A stretch of DNA of 64,000 bases. It comes from DATAPD01 sp036265385 (lineage in GTDB: Bacteria > Acidobacteriota > Terriglobia > Terriglobales > Acidobacteriaceae). The stretch is taken from NCBI GenBank assembly GCA_036265385.1, contig DATAPD010000042.1, positions 1 to 64,000 on the forward strand, written 5' to 3'. A program made the translations under genes and the position numbers. This document shows positions 1 to 8,062 of the stretch, piece after piece (within the stretch, counting starts at the first letter, position 1; every line of letters begins with the position of its first letter). A model generated the notes under the pieces. The model saw only the letters and a program-made list of their open reading frames with translations. It did not search any database and was not told where the DNA came from.

Positions 1-462
1 TTCCAGCGTCTTTTCGCCACCTACATTGACTTTGATCTGCTTGGGCTTGGCTTCGGCCTTTTTGGCCAGCTTTACCTTCAGCACACCTTTCTCGTAGTTG
101 GCGGAAACGCCTTCCGTGTCCACCGTGTTGGGCAGAGTGAAAGTGCGAGTGAAGCTGCCATACTGCCGTTCGACGCGGCGGTAGTTCTCTTCTTTCTCAT
201 CCTTCTCGAACTTGCGCTCGCCATGCACGGTCAGGGTGTTGTTCTCGATCCGTACATCGATATCTTTCTCGTCGATCCCAGGTACTTCAATCTTCAGTGT
301 CACGTTGTGCTCGTCTTCGTAAACGTCAACGGGCGGAGCAAACGTTGTGGTGGTCAGGGCCTCTTCGCGGCCTTCCGGATATGAATCACGGAATAGCCGG
401 TTCATCCGGTCCTGCAAAGTGACGAACTCACGAAAGGGATCCCAACGGGTTAGAACTGTCAT
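1..462 (-). CDS. Hsp20/alpha-crystallin small heat-shock protein (3' end cut by window)
   Basis: ATP-independent holdase that binds unfolding proteins in the cytoplasm. 154 residues are visible and the frame runs off the window, probably a few residues before the stop. The alpha-crystallin domain covers about residues 40-140, with the typical motif ANYEKGVLKVKLAK near residue 122 and an IxV-type C-terminal anchor (QIKVN) near 145. The start ATG is preceded by a strong AGGAGG ribosome site at 472-477. A near-consensus sigma70-type promoter lies upstream and no CIRCE element is seen, so HrcA control is not indicated. The family call is firm; the client role is inferred from the family. Confidence 0.95.
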   Translation of the reverse strand, partial: MTVLTRWDPFREFVTLQDRMNRLFRDSYPEGREEALTTTTFAPPVDVYEDEHNVTLKIEVPGIDEKDIDVRIENNTLTVHGERKFEKDEKEENYRRVERQYGSFTRTFTLPNTVDTEGVSANYEKGVLKVKLAKKAEAKPKQIKVNVGGEKTLE

Positions 463-539
463 GACTTCAAATCCTCCTAAAGGCTGATCTTTGAGTGTGC
501 TGCTTGTCACCCATTTAGATGAGCGATTAGCATGAAAGA

Positions 540-568
540 AGCATAAAATTTGAGTGTAGTATTGTCAA
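540..568 (-). promoter_or_regulatory. sigma70-type promoter of the Hsp20 gene
   Basis: On the minus strand TTGACA (563-568) is followed by a 17-base spacer and TATGCT (540-545). The leader to the Hsp20 start is about 70 bases. It lies just past the stop of the upstream methyltransferase gene, so Hsp20 has its own promoter. The leader could hold an RNA thermometer, but no clear ROSE or fourU pairing with the ribosome site was seen. Confidence 0.7.
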
Positions 569-588
569 GTACGATATCGACCGGAATT

Positions 589-1779
589 TCAGTAACTTAC
601 AGTCGATATCAAGCATTTCAAATAGCTGGTTTCAGGAATTGTAGCGATAATTGGATGGTCTTTCGCCTGGCCGCGTTTTTCTAGGATCCTCAGATTTTTG
701 CCAGAATCGCGAGCCGCCTCGGCGACGACCCCAAAAAACTCCGTCTCGCTGACATGGTAAGAACACGAGCATGTCACCAGCATGCCGCCGGGCCGGAGCA
801 TTTTCAGCGCGCGTAGATTGAGTTCCTTGTAGCCGCGCAGGGCTGTCTCCACGGTTTTTTTCGTTTTCGCGAAGGCGGGCGGATCGAGGACGATCGTGTC
901 ATATCGACGTCCGGAGCTGGCATAGTCCTTCAACAGGTCGAATGCGTTGGCTTCGATCCATTCAATCTCTCGACCATTCAGCGTAGCGTTCTGGTCTGCG
1001 ATCTCGAGCGCGGGTCTGGAACTGTCGACGCCTGTAACGCTCGTGCACTGCGGAAACATGTGCAAGGCGAAGCCGCCTTGGTAACAAAAGACGTCGAGCG
1101 CCTCACCATGCGCGTACCGTGCAGCCGCCGCATAGTTTTCCCGCTGATCGAGGAAAGCCCCGGTCTTCTGCCCGGCTGCTGCGTCGTAATGAAACCGAAC
1201 GCCATTCATCGTGAAGATCGTGCTGGACTTCTCACCCGAAACAAGTTGCGAGTCGCGAGCCGGCAATTGCTCGAGTTCCCTGATATGCGGATCCACTCGC
1301 TCGAAGATGCCCGAGGGGGAGAATCTGTGGAAAAGGTGCGCGGTAACGATCTCCCGCACGGGCGTCGCATCCATTGCTTGCGTCAACACCTGGAATGACA
1401 AAACATCTTTATAGCGATCAACGATTAGCCCTGGGAGGAAATCGGCTTCACTGAAAACGAGGCGGTAAGCATCCGTGTCTTGCACGAAACGCTCGCGATA
1501 GTCGAACGCCTGTCCGAGCCGTTGTGATAAAAGCGCGGGAAGATCGTCTACCATCGCGCTTGAAAGCATTCGGATTGCGATCTGCGAGGCGCTCGAATAA
1601 AGCGCAGACCCCAGCGGCCTGCCGCGTTCATCCGTGACGCTTACCAGCGCGCCCGGCTGCACGTCCGTCGCATTGGTCACGTCGGACCGATAAATCCAGA
1701 CGTGTCCCGCCTTCACGCGCGCAATGCCCCGCGCACTCACCTTGACGACAGGCAAACCTGGAACCGCTTTATTCGGCAT
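589..1779 (-). CDS. rlmI: class I rRNA large-subunit methyltransferase, RlmI family
   Basis: Predicted SAM-dependent 5-methylcytosine methyltransferase acting on 23S rRNA (RlmI modifies C1962 in E. coli). It has 396 residues, the usual family length. An N-terminal PUA RNA-binding domain spans about residues 10-85. The Rossmann methyltransferase domain follows, with an ALDVFCYQGGFAL SAM-site motif near 229, DPPAF (motif IV) near 300 and the CSCSYH motif with the likely catalytic cysteine near 340. No clear ribosome site precedes the ATG. The exact target base is inferred from homology; RlmK/L-like relatives are an alternative. Confidence 0.85.
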   Translation of the reverse strand: MPNKAVPGLPVVKVSARGIARVKAGHVWIYRSDVTNATDVQPGALVSVTDERGRPLGSALYSSASQIAIRMLSSAMVDDLPALLSQRLGQAFDYRERFVQDTDAYRLVFSEADFLPGLIVDRYKDVLSFQVLTQAMDATPVREIVTAHLFHRFSPSGIFERVDPHIRELEQLPARDSQLVSGEKSSTIFTMNGVRFHYDAAAGQKTGAFLDQRENYAAAARYAHGEALDVFCYQGGFALHMFPQCTSVTGVDSSRPALEIADQNATLNGREIEWIEANAFDLLKDYASSGRRYDTIVLDPPAFAKTKKTVETALRGYKELNLRALKMLRPGGMLVTCSCSYHVSETEFFGVVAEAARDSGKNLRILEKRGQAKDHPIIATIPETSYLKCLISTVSY

Positions 1780-1841
1780 TCCGAAATTTTAAATGGCAGG
1801 AGCTTTTTGCAGACGACCGACGACGAAAGGCGGACGCCGTT

Positions 1842-2978
1842 CTAACTCGCCGCCGGATGTTGGCTCGCGGCGTGGGCGGCGGGCGTGGGCTTTTGCGCGG
1901 ACTCGTGCTGGGCAGCACGCAGGTCCGAATGCAAACTATCGAGCACATGGGATGGGAGTTCCGATTCCCACTCGTCCATCGCCGATTCGTCCCAGTGACC
2001 GTTCAAGCGCACCACCGAATCCGGGAAATCCTCTGGGAAAGCCAATCGATAGCTCCCTTCGCGAACAAGAATGTCACCGATTTGACGTCCGGTGTGCATG
2101 TCGAAAATGCGCCGGCTTGCGCTCCCGCCACTGTTCGTAAAGACGAGTAGGACTTCTCCCTCTTCCCCGTAGTCAGGCCGGTAAAACCAAGCCTGGGAAG
2201 CGTCCGATTTTGGGCGAGGCCGCTTGCGCTGGTGTGCTCTGGCCGCCGCAGCTTCCTGCTCCTGCACCGTTTCGCTTGCAGGATCGAAATACAGGATACG
2301 TTGGCAAGAATCGCACACCATCACCTCTTGCCCGGCGCGAACTTCGTTATACGTTTGCGGACGCAGCATTACCTGGCACGCGAGACATTTCTGATTTCGC
2401 ACTTCCGACAAACCGCTGCCGCGAAACTTCGATACGCGCTCATAATGACGCAGCCAATCGGCCGAAATGCCATTGCGCAGTCCATCGCGCTTCGAATTCC
2501 ACTCCGCTAGCTGCTTCTCGTCTTCCGCCGTCACGCGCCGCGCTTCTTCTTTTTCTTTCTCGATTTCGGCGGTTTCCGCCTTCAGTTCCGCTTCTGCAGC
2601 TTTGACGTCTTTCTCGCGTGCCTCGGCATTGACCATCAGCTCGAGAATCTTGTCCTCGTTGATGCGGATTTCCTGTTCGGCGAACTGGATCTCGTGCATC
2701 AGAGCTTTGTATTGTTCGTTGGTTTTTACGTCGAGGGATTGGTCGCGGTACTTGGAAATTTTGCCTTGCAGGTCCTGGATGCTGGTTTCGAATTTCTTGC
2801 GCGATGCCTCGTCGCCTTTGACTGCGGCACGGGCCTTTTCGAGATGCGACTTCGTGCCGGCCAGCTTCGCTTCGATGACCGACACCCGTTTGGGCAAGGC
2901 CGCAACCTCGTCTCTCAGCTTGCGGATCTCCCGGTCAGCCTTCTGCAGTTCCAGCAGTTTTTCTATGTCAGGAAGCAT
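1842..2978 (-). CDS. C4-type zinc-ribbon coiled-coil protein with extra C-terminal domain
   Basis: Member of the COG1579 (zf-RING_7) family. Residues about 5-175 form a long charged coiled coil. A zinc ribbon follows with cysteines C198, C201, C222 and C225. Typical family members stop soon after the ribbon, near 240-250 residues. This protein continues to 378, with a basic linker (about 245-258), a beta-rich segment (about 262-340) and a low-complexity Ala/His/Pro tail. The family role is uncertain; nucleic-acid or ribosome-related functions have been suggested. It lies downstream of thrS on the same strand, with about 110 bases between. The zinc site is clear; the tail domain is unrecognised. 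Confidence 0.8.
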   Translation of the reverse strand: MLPDIEKLLELQKADREIRKLRDEVAALPKRVSVIEAKLAGTKSHLEKARAAVKGDEASRKKFETSIQDLQGKISKYRDQSLDVKTNEQYKALMHEIQFAEQEIRINEDKILELMVNAEAREKDVKAAEAELKAETAEIEKEKEEARRVTAEDEKQLAEWNSKRDGLRNGISADWLRHYERVSKFRGSGLSEVRNQKCLACQVMLRPQTYNEVRAGQEVMVCDSCQRILYFDPASETVQEQEAAAARAHQRKRPRPKSDASQAWFYRPDYGEEGEVLLVFTNSGGSASRRIFDMHTGRQIGDILVREGSYRLAFPEDFPDSVVRLNGHWDESAMDEWESELPSHVLDSLHSDLRAAQHESAQKPTPAAHAASQHPAAS

Positions 2979-3091
2979 TGTAAGCGCGATTTACAAGGAT
3001 TCTAACACGCTCATCTGAGGTGCGTAGGACAGCCACCGTTAACGGTACGGCGGCCGAAGTCCGCATCTGTAAAGCAGTTTCTTCGATTGGA

Positions 3092-5041
3092 TCACAGACT
3101 AGAAGATTTCTCCCGAATCAGCTTCCCAATCTTCTCGACGAATTCCGTTGCCGCCATGTCTTCGGTCTTTTCCTTGCCGCGCGTCCGCACATTCACTTTT
3201 CCGGCCTCGGCCTCTTTATCGCCCACAACCAGCAGAAATGGCACTTTCTGCAACGCATGTTCGCGGATCTTCGCGTTCATCTTCTCATTGCGCCCATCGA
3301 CATCTACGCGCACCCCGATCGCTTTCAACTGCGCCGCCACTTTATTGGCATAGTCCACGTGGCGCTCAGCAATCGGAATCATCACCGCCTGCACCGGCGA
3401 CAGCCACACTGGAAACGCTCCCGCATAATGTTCGATCAGCACTCCAAAGAAGCGCTCGACTGATCCGTACAGCGCGCGATGCACCATCAGCGGCTGCTTG
3501 CGCGTGCCATCCTCGGCAACGTACTCGAGATTGAATCGCTGCGGCAGGTTGAAGTCGAACTGCACCGTCGACAACTGCCACAAACGCCCAATCGCATCCA
3601 CCAGCTTGATATCGATCTTCGGCCCATAAAACGCCGCTTCTCCGGGGATGACTTTGTACTCGATGTTCAACCGCTTCAGCACATTCTCAAGCGATGCAGT
3701 CGCCATGTTCCACTGCTCTTCGCTGCCCACGAAACTCTTCCGGTCGTTCGGGTCCCACGTCGAAAGCTCCGTCTGAAACTGGTCAAAGCCGTAATCCCGC
3801 AGCACATCGCGCGCAAACTCTACGCAATCGGCAATTTCCTTTTCAATCTGGTCCGGAGTGCAGAAGATATGCGCGTCGTCCTGCGTAAATCCCCGCACGC
3901 GCAGCAGGCCGTGCATCACACCCGAGCGCTCGTACCGATACACCGTCCCCAACTCTCCCAGCCGAATCGGCAGATCGCGATACGACCGCAATGAATCCTG
4001 GTAAATCAGGATGTGCCCTGGGCAGTTCATCGGCTTCACGCGATATTCCGCGTCATCGAGTTCCATGAAGTCGAAAAAATTCTGCGCGTAATAACCCTCG
4101 TGGCCTGAGGTGAAAAATAGCTGCCGCCGCATCACGTGAGGCGTGTACACCAGCGAATAGCCGCGCTTCACGTACTGATCGCGCATCCAGTCTTCCATCT
4201 CTTTACGGATGATGCCGCCCTTCGGATGCCAGAAAATCAGCCCTGGCCCGGCAAGCTCCTGGATCGAAAACAAGTCCAGCTGCTTCCCCAGCACGCGATG
4301 GTCGCGCTTTTTCGCTTCCTCCAGGCTGTTCAGGTACCCGTCGAGATCTTTTTTCGAAAAGAACGACGTGCCGTAAATCCGCTGCAGCTGCGGATTCTTC
4401 TCATCTCCCAGCCAATAAGCGCCGGCAATGTTCATCAGCTTGAACGCTTTGATTTTGCCGGTTGAAGGAATATGCGGCCCTCGGCAGAAATCGAGGAACT
4501 TCCCGGTCTTGTAGATCGAGATCTTTTCATCGGGCTGGGTGAACTGCTCGATGAAGTGACACTTCATGAAGTCGCCTTCGCCCTTGAACTTCTCCAGGCC
4601 CTCCTGGCGCGGCAGAAATTCGCGCGCGTACGGCAAGTCCTGCTGTACAAGCTCTTGCATCTTCTTTTCGATTTTCTGAAGGTCCTCGGGCGTGAACGGC
4701 GTCGGACGATAAAAATCGTAGAAAAATCCGTTCTCCGTGGCTGGCCCGTGACCGAGCTTCGTTTCGGGGAACAACTCAAGCACCGCCGCCGCCAACAGGT
4801 GCGCCGAAGAGTGCCGATACACTTCAAGCGCCTCGGGATCTTTGTCATTGAGCAGCCGCAGATCGGTATCTTTTTCCAGTGGGCGAGTGAGATCAATCAA
4901 GTTGCCATTGGTCTTCGCAGCCAAAGCCGCGTCCGCCAACCGTGGACTGATCGTTTTTGCGATCTCGAGCGGCGTCGTGCCCTTCGGTACTTCTTTGACA
5001 CTGCCATCAGGCAGCTTGACGTGAATCACCTCGGACGACAT
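3092..5041 (-). CDS. thrS: threonyl-tRNA synthetase
   Basis: Class II aminoacyl-tRNA synthetase that charges tRNA-Thr in the cytoplasm. It has 649 residues, full length, with an N-terminal TGS domain (about 1-62), an editing domain carrying the HSSAH (HxxxH) motif near residue 78, a catalytic core with the zinc-site cysteine in NCPGH near 338, motif 2 (VYRYERSG) and motif 3 region (HRALYGSVERF), and a C-terminal anticodon-binding domain from about 540. An AAGGG ribosome site precedes the ATG. infC, its common partner in other bacteria, is not adjacent here. Confidence 0.97.
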   Translation of the reverse strand: MSSEVIHVKLPDGSVKEVPKGTTPLEIAKTISPRLADAALAAKTNGNLIDLTRPLEKDTDLRLLNDKDPEALEVYRHSSAHLLAAAVLELFPETKLGHGPATENGFFYDFYRPTPFTPEDLQKIEKKMQELVQQDLPYAREFLPRQEGLEKFKGEGDFMKCHFIEQFTQPDEKISIYKTGKFLDFCRGPHIPSTGKIKAFKLMNIAGAYWLGDEKNPQLQRIYGTSFFSKKDLDGYLNSLEEAKKRDHRVLGKQLDLFSIQELAGPGLIFWHPKGGIIRKEMEDWMRDQYVKRGYSLVYTPHVMRRQLFFTSGHEGYYAQNFFDFMELDDAEYRVKPMNCPGHILIYQDSLRSYRDLPIRLGELGTVYRYERSGVMHGLLRVRGFTQDDAHIFCTPDQIEKEIADCVEFARDVLRDYGFDQFQTELSTWDPNDRKSFVGSEEQWNMATASLENVLKRLNIEYKVIPGEAAFYGPKIDIKLVDAIGRLWQLSTVQFDFNLPQRFNLEYVAEDGTRKQPLMVHRALYGSVERFFGVLIEHYAGAFPVWLSPVQAVMIPIAERHVDYANKVAAQLKAIGVRVDVDGRNEKMNAKIREHALQKVPFLLVVGDKEAEAGKVNVRTRGKEKTEDMAATEFVEKIGKLIREKSSSL

Positions 5042-5295
5042 AGATAGGCCCTTGTATTTGTCTGAATCTTCTAAGTTTAAGGGAGTGGGAAAAGGGGGTC
5101 AAACGAGCGAAGGGGGGTGGTGCATTACAGACGGCAAAATGCTCCCTCCCCGCATTACTGGGTGGGCGTAGGGTGGTCCGTCACGACGGCTTGGCGTGAG
5201 CGGGGGCTGGTGCAGCAGGTCTCAATGAGTGTAATGGCGATTTTTCACCAGTTGAATCGCACGTAGTGCGTGGCGAAAAAATAAGACGCTTGTAG

Positions 5296-5335
5296 GCTAG
5301 GAGGCCAAAGCTCGTCTTGGCTCCTTCCTCCTAGC
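5296..5335. other. stem-loop in the 400-base spacer upstream of thrS
   Basis: GCTAGGAGG (5296-5304) pairs with CCTCCTAGC (5327-5335); an inner CCAA/TTGG pair can extend it. The 5042-5439 spacer is G-rich and otherwise contains no gene I can support. The hairpin could be a leader element of thrS or a terminator remnant, but it has no following T-tract on the minus strand. Confidence 0.4.
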
Positions 5336-5439
5336 TACTCAAGCATTTTGGAGGCGGAAGGCGGCGCGGAATAATCTCACGCTTCGTCCCGGTCTCTTTT
5401 CACCTGGAAGATCTTCCTTGAGCGTGTGCACGGCAAAGC

Positions 5440-5598
5440 CTAGGCTACACCACGTGTTCCTCGAAAGAAATGCAACACCAAGGAGATTACGGCAAAGATG
5501 AGCAGCAAGTGAATCAATCCACCGGCGACGTGGAATACGGTGAATCCAAGTAACCATGCAATCAGCAATACTACGAATAGAATTGTGAAAATACTCAT
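5440..5598 (-). CDS. small two-helix membrane protein, Lmo0937/DUF5670 type
   Basis: 52-residue membrane peptide. Two hydrophobic helices (about 3-19 and 22-43) are joined by a short turn containing FHVAGGLIHLLL, the signature of the Lmo0937 family of stress-associated small membrane proteins. The start at 5598 is chosen because GGAGG lies just upstream and because family members begin directly with the first helix; a longer in-frame version starting at 5706 has no family support. Function is unknown. Confidence 0.8.
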   Translation of the reverse strand: MSIFTILFVVLLIAWLLGFTVFHVAGGLIHLLLIFAVISLVLHFFRGTRGVA

Positions 5599-5904
5599 TG
5601 GTGACCTCCACACCATTAGATTCCCTGGCAGATTGCGCGATGACCCGTCAATCCGGTATTCGTAGCTGGAAGATAATGCACGTCGCACGTCCTTAAAGGC
5701 GTTCATCGCTCATGAAATCTCTTGGCGATTCGAAGTACTGCTAAACCTGAGAGACTTGGAAGATTGAGGGTTGCCGTATCGATATGCGACGAGGCCAAGC
5801 GAAAGTATTTCTCACAGTTGGGGAGACGAGGGCCTACATGGATGCAACCTAGGAATTGAGCATTCACACCGATTCTTGCAGGGGCAACTTAGTGATTAAA
5901 TCTC

Positions 5905-6192
5905 ATGATGCAAGATTCGCCATCAGATCCCAAGATCAGATATAACCGTGCGATGAAACAACTGGGCCGTACTCTTGAGTTGAGCCGCGCCAATTCCATC
6001 ACAAAGGGCGTACCAATCGCACTACGAAGAGGCTCTGAACGCGACTCATTAAAGGATGCCGTTGCAGCCTTGGCGGCTCTTTGGAGTCTTTCGCGCAAGG
6101 GTGCAGAGAAAGTCGGGCCGAGAAGTCCATCCAGACGCTGTGTGAAGAGAATTGATGAGAATCAGAAAAACGATGAATGCTGCCGCAGTTGA
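5905..6192 (+). CDS. doubtful small hypothetical protein
   Basis: 95-residue open frame starting at a tandem ATGATG, basic and without recognised domain, signal peptide or membrane helix. No ribosome site is visible. It fills an otherwise gene-poor stretch (5599-6539), which is the main argument for it. It may be non-coding. Confidence 0.2.
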   Translation: MMQDSPSDPKIRYNRAMKQLGRTLELSRANSITKGVPIALRRGSERDSLKDAVAALAALWSLSRKGAEKVGPRSPSRRCVKRIDENQKNDECCRS

Positions 6193-6256
6193 TGACAAAG
6201 CGGCGCGGAAGGGACTTCCGGGAACGCCTCTTGAAGAGAACGCCACGCCCGAAAGT

Positions 6257-6293
6257 TTGCCACGGACACGATTATTGCCACGGACGCGATTAT
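6257..6293. repeat. tandem pair of 18-base direct repeats
   Basis: Two adjacent near-identical units beginning TTGCCACGGAC and ending CGATTAT (6257-6274 and 6275-6292 approximately), differing at one base. They lie in the gene-poor stretch before the cyclase-like gene and resemble the 'CCGTG...CGCGG' wording seen in the duplicated spacers near 33.5 kb. Confidence 0.6.
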
Positions 6294-6445
6294 TGGTAAA
6301 CCTTTAGTGGGATCCTCCTGGATGGCACATTCGTGCCGTCGACCAGTTTGCCAGCCCTCAAACCCTGACTCTGGAGCCGCTGATACTGAGCGGCCTTGTT
6401 ATCCCCGCCTCTCGGAATATTAATCGTTGTTAACAGGCCGGGTGG

Positions 6446-6474
6446 CCCACACAACGCGGTGTTCGTTGTGTGGG
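6446..6474. repeat. dispersed palindrome, family CCCACACAACG (copy 1)
   Basis: CCCACACAACG is followed by a short loop and CGTTGTGTGGG, a perfect 11-base arm pair. Sister copies lie at 29272-29298 and 30922-30949, always between genes. Confidence 0.8.
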
Positions 6475-6539
6475 GACGATCAAGTCTTAACATTTTCAGC
6501 GCAGAGAGATTTTTAAACTTCAAGCATCAGACAACACTC

Positions 6540-7505
6540 CTACTTCGCAATGCTGTACCACCTCAACACCCGCAGCGCCCGCAGCGTGTTCCATCGGCTC
6601 GCCCTGCCGAGTTCCGTCTCCATTTCCAATGGAATTCTCTCCGCGTGGCGTAGGTTCAGCGGCCAGCGTCCGTTTTGATGTCCGCGCTGCTTCACGATTT
6701 CAATCGCCTCGCGAACTCCGCTGTCTGGTTTCACTCCGGCATTCCGCAGATAATCGAGTCCGCGCAACACATCGTAGTGCCAATATGTCGGATACGAGAA
6801 CCGCAGCCAGCGTTTGTCGATGACCTCTCCAGATCGAAGCGAACGAAACATGCGGCGTTCCAGCAGATAATTCTCCGCCTTCTTGCGCGCCTTCGTTACG
6901 ATTGCGGACTTGTGCCCTGCACGTTCGTATTCCAGCAATCCTTCGAGCACACATATCGTGCTGTGAAAGGAAGAACGCTTGCTCTTCGGCGCTTCGCAGT
7001 TCCACCCACCATCTTCGAGCTGTTCGCTCAACAAACGACGCGCCAATGCGTCATTCGGTTTCTTAAAGTACGCCCCAATGCCCAGGATCCGGCCATTGAT
7101 GCAGGGTTCCGTTTCACCGGCCAAAAACGGCTGCTGGTCGAAGCTCTTGAAGATCAGCCGCTTCTCGATGCGATCAATCATCTTGCGTGCTTGATTGCTG
7201 TCAGGGTCGAGCCCGACCTCCATCAGAACGGAAAGAGTATAGAGGGTGACAAGCATGCCGCGATCTTCCATCGGCAAGTCAGGCCGGTCGAGCAAGCGCC
7301 CGAATTTTTTCCAGCCGCCGTCAGGAGATTGCAGGGCGAGGAGCTGTGCTCCCCAGCCTTCCGTAGCGATGCGGGCGCGCTCGGCTGCAATCGTCTCGGC
7401 CGATTCATCCGCAAGGTCCCGCATCACTTGCCAACGAATGGCCGGATCCGAATCCAGTAGCCATTTCAACTGAGCTGGACGAACTTCGGAAGTGCGTACT
7501 GGCAT
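6540..7505 (-). CDS. squalene-cyclase/prenyltransferase-like repeat protein
   Basis: 321-residue protein made of alpha/alpha-barrel-type repeats. QW-like motifs are visible: QSPDGGWKKFG near residue 62, QLEDGGWNCE near 165 and NGRWPLN near 285, as in the squalene cyclase/prenyltransferase fold. No DxDD or DCTAE catalytic motif is seen, so it is probably not a functional terpene cyclase. It has no signal peptide. The start at 7505 is preceded by a GGGAG ribosome site; an in-frame upstream start at 7589 would add an unsupported extension. Role unknown. Confidence 0.75.
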   Translation of the reverse strand: MPVRTSEVRPAQLKWLLDSDPAIRWQVMRDLADESAETIAAERARIATEGWGAQLLALQSPDGGWKKFGRLLDRPDLPMEDRGMLVTLYTLSVLMEVGLDPDSNQARKMIDRIEKRLIFKSFDQQPFLAGETEPCINGRILGIGAYFKKPNDALARRLLSEQLEDGGWNCEAPKSKRSSFHSTICVLEGLLEYERAGHKSAIVTKARKKAENYLLERRMFRSLRSGEVIDKRWLRFSYPTYWHYDVLRGLDYLRNAGVKPDSGVREAIEIVKQRGHQNGRWPLNLRHAERIPLEMETELGRASRWNTLRALRVLRWYSIAK

Positions 7506-7646
7506 TTCTCCCTTATAGCAAACTGCTGCGGCGTGTGGCTCAAGCCGCAGAGACAATCCTTTTGCGAGAAAGTGACAAGCCCGTGACACCCGCTTTCTCT
7601 CCGAAATGGAAAGCTACCCTATCGTTCGTTTTTGGAGAGAGCGTTT

Positions 7647-8033
7647 ATGAAAACCATCGCCCTTTTGTCTCTCGTTGTGCTGTCCGTTGGCTGCGGATAC
7701 AGTTCGTCGAACTCTAAGCCGTCACCCGGAACTGTTCCCACAATCGCTGCGCTGGCGCCTGACAACACCAATGCTGGCACCGCCGGCTTGACGCTCACGA
7801 TCAATGGCAGCAGTTTCAACAGCGATGCCGTGGTGAAGTGGAATGGCACTGCCCAGGGCACTTCGTTCGTCAGCGGAAACCAGCTCACGGCCGCGATTGC
7901 TGCGACCGATCTCGCAACCGCCGGCACGGCGTCCGTGACGGTAACAAATCCTGGTCATCCCGGTGGCGGAATGTATGGCAGCGGCGGAACGACCGCCCAA
8001 ACCTCGAACAGCATGACGTTCACGATTAACTAG
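7647..8033 (+). CDS. lipoprotein with one IPT/TIG domain
   Basis: 128-residue secreted protein. A signal peptide ends in a lipobox (LSVGC, Cys 16), so it is probably lipid-anchored. A Ser/Pro linker is followed by a single IPT/TIG immunoglobulin-like fold (about 29-125; motifs TLTINGSSF and VTVTNPG), interrupted by a Gly-rich loop (HPGGGMYGSGG). Such domains mediate surface or polysaccharide contacts in other proteins. The start at 7647 is favoured by the adjoining signal peptide and a GGAGA site upstream. The partner is unknown. Confidence 0.8.
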   Translation: MKTIALLSLVVLSVGCGYSSSNSKPSPGTVPTIAALAPDNTNAGTAGLTLTINGSSFNSDAVVKWNGTAQGTSFVSGNQLTAAIAATDLATAGTASVTVTNPGHPGGGMYGSGGTTAQTSNSMTFTIN

Positions 8034-8062
8034 TTTGTCGGAAGCAGAATGCGGAGGGTGGC

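Noticed and set aside
480..540. Possible CIRCE element in the Hsp20 leader
   Set aside because: No TTAGCACTC/GAGTGCTAA inverted repeat; GAGTG words occur singly.
5166..5185. GTAGGGTGGTCCGTCACG, similar to the T-box motif AGGGTGGNACCGCG, near thrS
   Set aside because: It is on the plus strand, antisense to the thrS leader, lacks the ACC core of the motif, and no Stem I or specifier loop could be drawn.
6675..7460. 261-residue open frame opposite the cyclase-like gene
   Set aside because: Antisense shadow of a well-supported gene in a GC-rich genome; no ribosome site or domain.
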